Shown: piece after piece, positions 1-6,118 of the stretch
Layout: each line of letters begins with the position of its first letter
How positions within the stretch are numbered: position 1 is the first letter of the stretch
Assembly: GCA_964424205.1 (NCBI GenBank)
Contig: CAYRIF010000234.1
Coordinates: 1-6,174 of the forward strand
Direction of reading: 5' to 3'
DNA length: 6,174 bases
From: CAYRIF01 sp964424205
GTDB lineage: Bacteria; Bacteroidota; Bacteroidia; Cytophagales; Cyclobacteriaceae
Notes under the pieces: model-generated
Seen by the model: the letters and a program-made list of their open reading frames with translations, nothing else
Told to the model about the DNA's origin: nothing
Databases searched by the model: none
Position numbers and translations under genes: made by a program

Positions 1-1510
1 GAATAATGTGAACATCAGGTTTAACGCCATACCCATCAGGGGTAGCGGTGTACGGGGTTTTCATGTTCAATAGCCCAGCAAGCAAGGTTATTTTTGAGTT
101 TTTGAGGGTGATTTTGGCGGTGAGTCCTGAGATGGTTCCATTATAAGCACCACCGGTCTCTTCACCTACAAAAGTCGCACGTTTGGTTTCTTTGAGGTGT
201 GTGGAGATAATACTACTTGCTGAAAAACTCATGCCATTGATGAGTACATAAATTTTGCCTTTATAGTTGTTAGCTTTTGGTTTTCTAGGTTTGCTTTGCT
301 TGAAGAAAAAGTAGGGCTCACCCTCTATTTTTTTGACCTTCAGCGCTGAATAAGCCACGATCAATGGGTACAATACTGTCGTGCCGGTATTGATTAACCA
401 CGAGCTTGAATGCATAGATGGATATACAAAACTCATCCTTTTGGTCATCTTGGATTTGTCCAGAAAAACATAATCTTTGGCTACCAAGTAGGAGTAGAGG
501 TCGTCAATACTATTTGTTTGTCCTCCTAGATTATTTCTAAGGTCAATGATAAGGTTTTCGCTTTTGGCAGAATCTATTTTTTCAAAAGCCTCTTTATAAA
601 ATTCTTTATAGCCACCAGGAGAAAAGCTTTGTATTTTTAGGTATGCAGTAGGTTTTTCTGAATTATTATCCATGAATTTAAGTACCCTGCCTGTTTCTTT
701 GGTGTACTTGTTGTAAGCGTACTTGTACTCCCACGCCTTTCTTTTCTTCCTTTCCTTTTTAGCAAGTTTTTTATCTATTTTAGTTGCTTTATCTTTTGGC
801 GTAACCGTATTGGCTGTATCCTTTTTTGCAATTCCCTGTTTGCTATACTGCGCATATAAATATTTCGAGTAGACACTATCGCTTTGCTTTAGGGTAACTA
901 ATATACTGTCTTTTTGTGCATGTGTTCTTACGTAATAACCACCCATATAGGTGCTCATCACTAATGGCACAAAGGTTTTGTTATAGCCATCACCAGTTCG
1001 TAGGGTTTGCAAAAAGGTTAACAAGCCTTCTACAGGCTCATTTTCAATGCTTAGTATTTCTGTCCCTACCGTTAGCGTGCTGTCTTTTCCGTAATTATTT
1101 TTTATGAATAGTTTATCGTCTATTTTTTGAAAGAGAAAAGGTTTAAAGGGAGAGTCTCTTCTGCCTAGTTTCTTTTTTTCTGACTTTGTTTGTTTTCTTC
1201 GTGGTGCAGAAACTATGGTATGTCCTTGTTTGATACTAGCGATTACAGGCGCTAGTTTTTTATAGAAGTCTATGCCTGATAGTGGTTGCTGAATGCTGGT
1301 TTTTAAGGCACTGAATTGCTGGTCCAACGAATCCTTGCTAATAAACCAGTACAAATCAGGATGAAGTTTTTTCAGTTTTTTATACGCTAAATCAATATCT
1401 TCATGAAGTTCTTGCGGTGTATGTAGTTTCGATATTTGTTGGTTGTACTTTTCTATAGAGGCGCAGCTTGATAGTAAAAATATGAGTAGGCATAAAAAAT
1501 ATTTGTTCAT
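1..1510 (-). CDS. S41-family (tricorn/C-terminal-processing type) peptidase lipoprotein, 3' end outside the window
   Basis: The frame is open from the ATG at 1510 to the left edge, giving 503 codons without a stop. A signal peptide ends in a lipobox (LSSC, Cys16), so this is probably a lipoprotein acting outside the cytoplasm. A helical N-terminal domain (about 30-100) carries QGHT with His97, the usual His of tricorn-like S41 enzymes. Next comes a PDZ-like stretch (about 130-170, with VGTEILSIENEPV). Residues 228-262 form a very lysine-rich linker. The S41 core follows: LIIDLRNNLGG (320-330), VLINGMSFSASS (422-433, Ser430 as likely nucleophile) and FVGEETGG (447-454, Glu450/451 as candidate acid). 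No Lys lies 25 residues after Ser430, so a CtpA-type Ser-Lys dyad is unlikely. The final visible residues (PDGYGVKPDV) are typical of the family's C-terminal end, so probably only a few dozen residues are missing. It starts 53 bases after the NTR-like gene. The family is clear; the substrate is unknown. Confidence 0.88.
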   Translation of the reverse strand, partial: MNKYFLCLLIFLLSSCASIEKYNQQISKLHTPQELHEDIDLAYKKLKKLHPDLYWFISKDSLDQQFSALKTSIQQPLSGIDFYKKLAPVIASIKQGHTIVSAPRRKQTKSEKKKLGRRDSPFKPFLFQKIDDKLFIKNNYGKDSTLTVGTEILSIENEPVEGLLTFLQTLRTGDGYNKTFVPLVMSTYMGGYYVRTHAQKDSILVTLKQSDSVYSKYLYAQYSKQGIAKKDTANTVTPKDKATKIDKKLAKKERKKRKAWEYKYAYNKYTKETGRVLKFMDNNSEKPTAYLKIQSFSPGGYKEFYKEAFEKIDSAKSENLIIDLRNNLGGQTNSIDDLYSYLVAKDYVFLDKSKMTKRMSFVYPSMHSSSWLINTGTTVLYPLIVAYSALKVKKIEGEPYFFFKQSKPRKPKANNYKGKIYVLINGMSFSASSIISTHLKETKRATFVGEETGGAYNGTISGLTAKITLKNSKITLLAGLLNMKTPYTATPDGYGVKPDVHII

Positions 1511-1563
1511 GAAGTTGTGGTTCGGATGATATGTTACTTTTGAAAAATATGCAAGTACAAATT

Positions 1564-2034
1564 TTATGCCCTTCTTTTTATTTTGCGTTTGAGTTTTTGA
1601 AGTGAAATAGAATTTCTAGTTTTTATGCTGATTATAGACAGTACCGAAGGCAAAAATTTTACCATCCCATTTGCTTTATTTTGATGAACACTTAAAATTG
1701 ACGTTATACAACTTGGTATTGTATAATGATTGTTTTTATTTTTGAATCCTATAACCAAAGACTTCCCATTTTCCCCACCGCTAAACGAGATATCACATAA
1801 GTCGTAAGCAACAATTTGTATGGTGTCATTTTCTAGGATTCCTTTATAAACCTCCTCAATTACAAAAAATGTACCTAATGTATTGTTAGAAGTTGAAATA
1901 ATTGTTCCTTTTGCTATTAAGTCAAATGATTTCACTTGATTCAAAAAATTATCTCCAATAGGATTCCGGTCACAAGAACATCCCAAAACTTGGAAGTGAA
2001 CAAAAATGAAGAATACAGCAATAACAACCCTCAT
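1564..2034 (-). CDS. Small secreted protein with TIMP/netrin (NTR)-like cysteine pattern
   Basis: This is a 156-residue protein if it starts at the ATG at 2034. A TTG three codons upstream (2043) also lies in frame, but the ATG gives a better signal peptide (MRVV, then a hydrophobic stretch to Gly18). Mature residues would begin at Cys19 as CSCD. Four cysteines remain (19, 21, 80, 109). Counted from the first, they fall at 1, 3, 62 and 91, which closely mirrors the animal TIMP pattern 1, 3, 70 and 99 with disulfides 1-70 and 3-99. The FDLIAKGTI and FFVIEEVYKG segments match the beta-strand pattern of bacterial proteins with this fold. VLGC could also be read as a weak lipobox, so it may instead be a lipoprotein. 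The tail is strongly basic (KLKRKIKRRA). The gene begins 12 bases after the yebC stop and is probably co-transcribed with it. The fold is a reasonable inference; the function is unknown. Confidence 0.75.
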   Translation of the reverse strand: MRVVIAVFFIFVHFQVLGCSCDRNPIGDNFLNQVKSFDLIAKGTIISTSNNTLGTFFVIEEVYKGILENDTIQIVAYDLCDISFSGGENGKSLVIGFKNKNNHYTIPSCITSILSVHQNKANGMVKFLPSVLSIISIKTRNSISLQKLKRKIKRRA

Positions 2035-2046
2035 AGAAGTCAAATT

Positions 2047-2793
2047 TTACACCAACTCAACCTGACTATCCTGAATATCCAGATTATGATATACATTTTG
2101 TACATCATCATCATCTTCCAGCATATCTATCAGCTTCATGGCGCTTAGCAAACCTTCATCGTCCAGTGCCTTTAGGTTATTAGGAATGCGTTGTAGCTCT
2201 GCTGTTTCGGTTTCTAATTTTAATTCCTCTAGCTTTTTCTGCATGTTGCCAAAGTCTTCCATCGCACAACTGATGGTGATAAAGCCTTCGTCAAATTCTA
2301 CCTCTTCTGCGCCTCCGTCTATAAACTCCATGGTCAAGTCATCCTCATCCATGCCTTCTGTTATCGGAATCACGAACATGCCCTTCCTAGCGAAAATAAA
2401 TTCTAACGAGCCATTTTTCCCTAAGTCTCCGCCATATTTTGAAAAAACCGCCCTGACATTGGCGACTGTCCTGTTCAGGTTGTCGGTCATGCATTCTACA
2501 AATACAGCGACACCATGAGGAGCATACCCTTCATAGGTAACCTCGACATAGTTTGCAGCATCAGCACCTGATCCTTTTTTGACAGCACGTGCGATTGTAT
2601 CTTTGGGCATATTGGCACCCTTGGCATTTTGGATGGCAAGCCTCAGTCTTGGGTTGGTGTCAGGGTCACTGCCACCACCTTCTTTGGTTGCAACGGTTAT
2701 TTCTTTGATTATTTTGGTAAAAATTTTTGCTCGCTTGGCATCTAGCGCTCCTTTCTTTCTTTTAATGGTTGACCATTTACTGTGTCCTGACAT
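2047..2793 (-). CDS. yebC: YebC/PmpR/TACO1 family regulatory protein
   Basis: This 248-residue cytoplasmic protein is full length for the family. It opens with the family signature MSGHSKWSTIKRKKG, followed by the basic N-terminal helical domain (about 1-75). The conserved centre reads YEGYAPHGVAVFVECMTDN, then NRTVANVRAVFSKYGGDLGKNG (two adjacent stretches, about 87-128). The C-terminal part has LIDMLEDDDDVQNVYHN (221-237), also typical. Family members were first described as transcriptional regulators; more recent work on bacterial YebC and mitochondrial TACO1 points to a role in translation, helping ribosomes through difficult stretches such as polyproline. Which applies here cannot be read from the sequence. 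The gene lies 58 bases after the EamA transporter gene and has its own promoter candidate, so it probably heads a unit with the NTR-like gene and perhaps the peptidase. No defect is seen. Confidence 0.96.
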   Translation of the reverse strand: MSGHSKWSTIKRKKGALDAKRAKIFTKIIKEITVATKEGGGSDPDTNPRLRLAIQNAKGANMPKDTIARAVKKGSGADAANYVEVTYEGYAPHGVAVFVECMTDNLNRTVANVRAVFSKYGGDLGKNGSLEFIFARKGMFVIPITEGMDEDDLTMEFIDGGAEEVEFDEGFITISCAMEDFGNMQKKLEELKLETETAELQRIPNNLKALDDEGLLSAMKLIDMLEDDDDVQNVYHNLDIQDSQVELV

Positions 2794-2815
2794 TTTTATG
2801 TTTTATTGTTCCAAA

Positions 2816-2846
2816 CAAAAATAATATTTTTCGGGCAACTCTCCAA
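2816..2846 (-). promoter_or_regulatory. Candidate Bacteroidota-type promoter of yebC
   Basis: On the minus strand a TTG (2844-2846) is followed after 20 bases by TATTTTTG (2816-2823), a full match to the TAnnTTTG -7 consensus of the Bacteroidota primary sigma factor with a usual spacing. Transcription would start near 2810, leaving a leader of under 20 bases before the yebC ATG. The -33 box lies just beyond the end of the upstream transporter gene, so yebC could be transcribed independently of it. Confidence 0.5.
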
Positions 2847-2851
2847 GGGTT

Positions 2852-3721
2852 TTAAAGTCGTGCAGCGTTAATGGCTTTTGTTTTTCTGTTTTTATAAATT
2901 AAATTTAGGATAACACCTGTGAGCACCACCCCTATTCCAAGGATTGTCATCATATTCAATCGCTCGTCGAAAATTGCATACCCAAAAAACAAGGCATAGA
3001 TAATTCCCAAATAATTGAGGATACTGATTTTTGACAACTCATTGGACTGATAGGCTTTGGTCATAAAGTACTGCGCCAGTTGTGTGATGACACCTACTGC
3101 GAGTAACAAGCCCCACTCTTGCCATCCGTAAGGCGTTACCCAGTTGAATAAAATGTAAATGCCGCTGATAGGAAATGCTACTAATGGAAAGTATAAAATA
3201 ATGACCAATGGATGTTCGGAGGTATTTAATTTACGGATGATATTATACGCCACGCCGGCAAAAAATGCAGCGCCTAAGCCAAGCGACATATTCATAAATG
3301 AAACCCGACTGTCAAAACCTTTTATCATCAGAACACCTAAAAAAGCGAGTCCAAAAAATAACCATTGTAGTTTAAAAACCTTTTCTTTAACGATAAAGAC
3401 GCCTAAAATTGTGGCAAATAGGGGAGAGAGATTCATGAGCGTGGAGGCATTCGCCAAAGGCATTCGCTGTAAAGTAGTGAAATACATCATCAACGCCACA
3501 GCGCCTGCTATCCCTCTTGTAATCAATAGCTTACGGTTATGTCCCCAAATGCTTATTTTCTTCAACCGCAAGAAAAACACACTCATACCCAACGAAATAA
3601 TGGACCTGAAAAATATAATTTCAATGGCGGGGATATGAGGCAACAGCTTTACGCACACATTCATCAATGAAAATAAGAATGAGGCAAGCAACATGTTTTT
3701 TACACCTGAGGAGCGTTTCAT
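2852..3721 (-). CDS. EamA-family (DMT superfamily) membrane transporter
   Basis: This 289-residue, very hydrophobic inner-membrane protein has about ten predicted transmembrane segments (roughly 8-25, 34-52, 66-83, 94-112, 118-135, 145-163, 171-192, 203-220, 232-250, 258-276). They form the two tandem EamA repeats (about 6-135 and 147-277) usual for the drug/metabolite transporter superfamily. Family-like features are FFRSIISL in the second helix, LMNLSPLFATILGVFIVKEK (95-114) closing the first repeat, and LGIIYALFFGYAIFDERLN (238-256) at the matching place in the second. Positive charges at the C-terminus (KNRKTK) fit a cytoplasmic tail. The start follows the lolD stop by only 5 bases, so it is probably in the lolD operon with coupled translation. 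The substrate cannot be predicted; family members export amino acids, nucleotides or other metabolites. It is unlikely to be part of the Lol machinery. Confidence 0.9.
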   Translation of the reverse strand: MKRSSGVKNMLLASFLFSLMNVCVKLLPHIPAIEIIFFRSIISLGMSVFFLRLKKISIWGHNRKLLITRGIAGAVALMMYFTTLQRMPLANASTLMNLSPLFATILGVFIVKEKVFKLQWLFFGLAFLGVLMIKGFDSRVSFMNMSLGLGAAFFAGVAYNIIRKLNTSEHPLVIILYFPLVAFPISGIYILFNWVTPYGWQEWGLLLAVGVITQLAQYFMTKAYQSNELSKISILNYLGIIYALFFGYAIFDERLNMMTILGIGVVLTGVILNLIYKNRKTKAINAARL

Positions 3722-3726
3722 ATTAA

Positions 3727-4377
3727 TTAAACAATCACCCCATCTTTCATGACCAACTTTCTATCTGCTAGGTCGGCAAGTTCTTTGTTATGTGTCACAA
3801 TGACAAAGGCATGTCCTAGTTCATCTCGTAATTTGAAAAACAACTCGTGTAGTTCTTTGGCGTTTTTAGAATCTAAATTACCGCTTGGCTCGTCTGCAAA
3901 AATGATGGTAGGTTTATTAATTAATGCCCTAGCCACAGCAGCGCGTTGCTGTTCACCGCCCGAAAGTTCAGAAGGCTTGTGGTCTGCGCGTTCGGCAATT
4001 CCTAAAAGAGACATGAGTTCCTTGGCTCTTTTTTGCACCGCCTTTTCATCCGTTTTAGCAATGTATCCTGGAATACAAATATTCTCAAAGGCAGTAAACT
4101 CAGGCAGCAGGTTATGGAACTGAAAAATAAAGCCAATTTTTAGATTTCTTAATTTAGCAAGGGCGGTATTACTGAGGTTTTGCAAGTTTGTACCATCCAA
4201 ATTAATGCTGCCTGTATCTGCCCTGTCTAGCGTTCCCAAAATATGCAGCAATGTACTTTTTCCTGCACCGGAAGCTCCCACGATAGAAATAATCTCGCCG
4301 CTTTTCACGTGCAGGTTTATCCCTTTCAATACTTTCAGGTCTTTGTATTTTTTTGTGATGTTTTCTGCTTTGAGCAT
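3727..4377 (-). CDS. lolD: Lipoprotein-releasing system ATP-binding protein LolD
   Basis: This is the 216-residue ATPase of the LolCDE-type ABC transporter, which extracts lipoproteins from the inner membrane and passes them towards the outer membrane. All ABC motifs are intact: Walker A GASGAGKST (34-42), Q-loop Gln86 in FQFHNLLPEFTA, signature LSGGEQQR (138-145), Walker B TIIFADEPSGN (157-167, with Asp162 and Glu163), D-loop SGNLD and switch His196. FQFHNLLPEFTA and the tail ADRKLVMKDG are typical of Bacteroidota LolD rather than of generic ABC ATPases. I chose the ATG at 4377 (MLKAENITKKYKDL). The frame can be extended to a TTG at 4410, but that codon falls inside the promoter candidate and the extra residues do not look like the family. 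No permease gene (lolC/E) is in the window. A related MacB- or FtsE-like ATPase is the main alternative. Confidence 0.88.
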   Translation of the reverse strand: MLKAENITKKYKDLKVLKGINLHVKSGEIISIVGASGAGKSTLLHILGTLDRADTGSINLDGTNLQNLSNTALAKLRNLKIGFIFQFHNLLPEFTAFENICIPGYIAKTDEKAVQKRAKELMSLLGIAERADHKPSELSGGEQQRAAVARALINKPTIIFADEPSGNLDSKNAKELHELFFKLRDELGHAFVIVTHNKELADLADRKLVMKDGVIV

Positions 4378-4407
4378 GGTTAAATCTATCTGTCTTTTTT
4401 GATACCT

Positions 4408-4435
4408 CAAACTTAATCAATTAGTTTCAAACAAA
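4408..4435 (-). promoter_or_regulatory. Candidate promoter of lolD and the EamA gene
   Basis: On the minus strand TTTG (4432-4435) is followed after 16 bases by TAAGTTTG (4408-4415), a full match to TAnnTTTG. The spacing is one or two bases shorter than usual. Transcription would start near 4402 and leave about 25 bases before the ATG at 4377. This supports the ATG start and argues against the upstream TTG at 4410, which overlaps the -7 box. Confidence 0.45.
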
Positions 4436-4519
4436 TCTTATGGCAATTGGCTTTATTGAAAATTTGCTAAAAGAGCCTCTTTTTTAAGGAAAACTAACAA
4501 GGGGGTGCAAAACTAGACA

Positions 4520-4625
4520 GCTCTGGAGGAGCGTCATGTTTGTAGAATTAGCAATAAATTATTGAGAGAGTGCCGTCGGTACGGTATGAGATATAAGAAA
4601 ATATAGGAGAGCGCTCCTATGGAGC
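4520..4625. repeat. Palindrome-bearing intergenic repeat-like element
   Basis: Three short inverted repeats lie about 45 bases apart. The first is GCTCT-GGA-GGAGC (4520-4532, one T.G pair). The second is TGCCGT-CGGT-ACGGTA (4571-4586, one G.T pair). The third is GCTCC-TAT-GGAGC (4613-4625, perfect), which overlaps an alternative stem ATAGGAG/CTCCTAT (4603-4609 with 4614-4620). The first two palindromes are each followed by a similar AT-rich stretch (ATGTTTGTAGAA at 4536-4547 and ATGAGATATAAGAAA at 4586-4600), so the element reads as two diverged units plus a closing palindrome. From memory, GCTCC-NNN-GGAGC and TGCCGT-type palindromes with TTTGTAGAA spacers recur between genes in Bacteroidota genomes. 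Only one copy is in this window, so dispersal is inferred rather than seen. Confidence 0.6.
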
Positions 4626-4683
4626 ATCTTTAAAATTTGCCATTAAATTCATAGTAGTACCATAATTATTAATCTAAATCAGG

Positions 4684-4714
4684 TTGAAAAATAATCTCAA
4701 ATGGTGTAACTTCG
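4684..4714 (+). promoter_or_regulatory. Candidate promoter of sucC
   Basis: TTG (4684-4686) is followed after 20 bases by TAACTTCG (4707-4714), one mismatch from TAnnTTTG and with good spacing. The start site would be near 4720, leaving about 40 bases of A-rich leader before the ATG. As usual in this phylum there is no Shine-Dalgarno sequence before the start. Confidence 0.45.
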
Positions 4715-4758
4715 TGCCAAATTATAAGTGAGATACTTTATATAAAAAAATCGAACAG

Positions 4759-5970
4759 ATGAACATTCACGAATATCAATCAAAAAATATATTAAAGGAA
4801 TACGGTGTTACTATTCAAGAAGGAATAGTTATTGATAATCCAGAACATGTGAAGGAAGCAGCCAAATCTTTGCAGAAAGAAACAGGCACAGGATGGTTTG
4901 TTATCAAAGCGCAGATTCACGCAGGCGGAAGGGGAAAAGGAAAGGTGAACGAAACAGGCTCAAACGGAGTGGTGCTCGCCAAAAGTATTGATGAAGTACC
5001 TGAAAAAGTAAAGAATATATTGGGAGGTACATTGGTCACACACCAAACAGGACCAGCTGGTAAAAAAGTAAATAAAGTGCTCATAGCGCAGGATGTATAC
5101 TATCCTGGCGACAATGAACCGAAAGAGTACTATTTGAGTATTTTGCTGGATAGAGATAAGGGGATTAATGTGATCATGGCATCTACCGAAGGCGGCATGG
5201 ACATAGAAGAGGTAGCAGCAAACACCCCAGAAAAAATAGTGAAGGAATGGATAGACCCAGCGGTTGGTCTGCAAGGTTTTCAAGCTAGAAAAGTGGCTTT
5301 TGCGCTTGGACTAGAAGGAGTAGCGCTAAAAGGGATGGTGAAATTTATTTTCTCATTGTACAAAGCATATGAAGCTATCGATGCATCGATGTTTGAAATT
5401 AACCCTGTATTGAAAACTTCAGACAATAAAATTTTGGCGGTAGATGCGAAAGTGAATATTGATGACAACGCATTGTACAGACATAAAGACATTGCAGAAT
5501 TACGTGACCTCGCAGAGGAAGACCCAGCAGAGATTGAAGCAAGTCAATCAGGACTGAACTATGTTACCCTTGATGGCAATGTGGGCTGCATGGTGAATGG
5601 TGCGGGACTAGCCATGGCGACAATGGATATCATTAAGCTATCTGGTGGTGAGCCTGCCAACTTCCTAGATGTAGGTGGTAGTGCCAATGCCGAAACAGTA
5701 GAGGCAGGTTTCAGAATCATCATGAAAGACCCTAAAGTAAAAGCGATCCTCATCAATATATTTGGTGGCATTGTACGATGCGACAGGGTTGCCAACGGTG
5801 TGGTAGAGGCCTATAAAAATATAGGTGAAATAAACATCCCAATCATCGTGCGACTGCAAGGTACTAATGCGGAGGAAGGCGCAAAAATTATCAAAGAATC
5901 AGGACTCAAGGTTTCTTCGGCCATCTTACTTAAGGATGCTGCGGATAGAGTAAAAGAGGTATTGGCTTAG
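4759..5970 (+). CDS. sucC: Succinyl-CoA synthetase (ADP-forming) subunit beta
   Basis: This 403-residue cytoplasmic protein is the beta subunit of the TCA-cycle enzyme that converts succinyl-CoA, phosphate and ADP to succinate, CoA and ATP. It pairs with the alpha subunit SucD. The N-terminus MNIHEYQSKNILKEYGV is the family opening. An ATP-grasp domain fills about 1-240, with the glycine-rich loop HAGGRGKGK (54-62) and EINP (213-216). Asn215 and Asp229 match the magnesium-binding Asn199 and Asp213 of the E. coli enzyme, with the same 14-residue spacing. The C-terminal ligase/CoA-binding-like domain (about 265-403) has LDGNVGCMVNGAGLAMATMD (271-290), FLDVGGSAN (302-310) and NIFGGIVRCD (333-342). 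It is slightly longer than E. coli SucC (388), with the extra residues probably around 90-125. A terminator follows immediately, so sucD must lie elsewhere. The choice between ATP and GTP was not tested. Confidence 0.97.
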   Translation: MNIHEYQSKNILKEYGVTIQEGIVIDNPEHVKEAAKSLQKETGTGWFVIKAQIHAGGRGKGKVNETGSNGVVLAKSIDEVPEKVKNILGGTLVTHQTGPAGKKVNKVLIAQDVYYPGDNEPKEYYLSILLDRDKGINVIMASTEGGMDIEEVAANTPEKIVKEWIDPAVGLQGFQARKVAFALGLEGVALKGMVKFIFSLYKAYEAIDASMFEINPVLKTSDNKILAVDAKVNIDDNALYRHKDIAELRDLAEEDPAEIEASQSGLNYVTLDGNVGCMVNGAGLAMATMDIIKLSGGEPANFLDVGGSANAETVEAGFRIIMKDPKVKAILINIFGGIVRCDRVANGVVEAYKNIGEINIPIIVRLQGTNAEEGAKIIKESGLKVSSAILLKDAADRVKEVLA

Positions 5971-5994
5971 AAAGAAGCTAACTTTATAAATATT

Positions 5995-6038
5995 AAAACG
6001 CTATTTCATTTTTAGGATGGAGTGGCGTTTTTTGTTTT
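5995..6038 (+). terminator. Rho-independent terminator of sucC
   Basis: A 16-base-pair stem (5995-6010 with 6016-6031) closes on a 5-base TTTAG loop. The outer arm AAAACGC pairs exactly with GCGTTTT; the inner part includes five T.G pairs but no mismatch. It is followed by TTGTTTT. It begins 24 bases after the sucC stop. In the opposite direction the A-run of the left arm would also give a T-run, so it might act both ways. Confidence 0.85.
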
Positions 6039-6094
6039 ATAGTGAATTTTTTCAAGATATAGAAAATGTATTAACTTACAGGTATATATAAGCG

Positions 6095-6118
6095 ATATAA
6101 CTACCATTGTGGTTATAT
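6095..6118. repeat. Ten-base-pair inverted repeat in the right-hand intergenic end
   Basis: ATATAACTAC (6095-6104) pairs with GTGGTTATAT (6109-6118) around a 4-base CATT loop, with a single T.G pair. No T-run of terminator type follows. The symmetry suits an operator or a leader hairpin of a gene beyond the right edge, but neither is demonstrated. I see no coding region in 6039-6174. Confidence 0.5.

Larger units (their letters stand above)
4378..4758. other. Divergent intergenic region between lolD and sucC
   Basis: These 381 bases contain no credible gene on either strand. From left to right they hold the lolD leader and promoter candidate (4408-4435), an AT-rich stretch with a weak AAAAGA/TCTTTT hairpin (4469-4483), a repeat-like element with three palindromes (4520-4625), and the sucC promoter candidate (4684-4714) with its roughly 40-base leader. 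AAAATTTGC occurs twice in the same orientation, at 4459-4467 and 4632-4640, on either side of the repeat element. Confidence 0.8.

Noticed and set aside
1515..1542. TTG, 17 bases, TACTTTTG on the plus strand, a full promoter consensus between the NTR-like and peptidase genes
   Set aside because: It points rightwards, antisense to the NTR-like gene, and there is no plus-strand gene for it to serve. A chance match is likely in AT-rich DNA; an antisense transcript cannot be excluded.
2138..2518. Plus-strand open frame of 126 codons opposite yebC
   Set aside because: It lies wholly antisense to an intact, highly conserved yebC and its product (serine-rich, low complexity) resembles a shadow translation.
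3159..3638. Plus-strand open frame of 159 codons opposite the EamA transporter
   Set aside because: It is fully antisense to a clear ten-helix transporter and shows no recognisable family features.
3749..4123. Plus-strand open frame of 124 codons opposite lolD
   Set aside because: It is antisense to the conserved ATPase motifs, and its composition follows from them.
4469..4485. AAAAGA-GCC-TCTTTT hairpin followed by T residues, resembling a terminator
   Set aside because: The stem is only 6 pairs and mostly A-T, and no gene ends near it; both flanking genes are transcribed away from it.
4960..5283. Minus-strand open frame of 107 codons opposite sucC
   Set aside because: It is antisense to a conserved enzyme gene and has an aromatic-rich, unfamiliar product typical of shadow frames.
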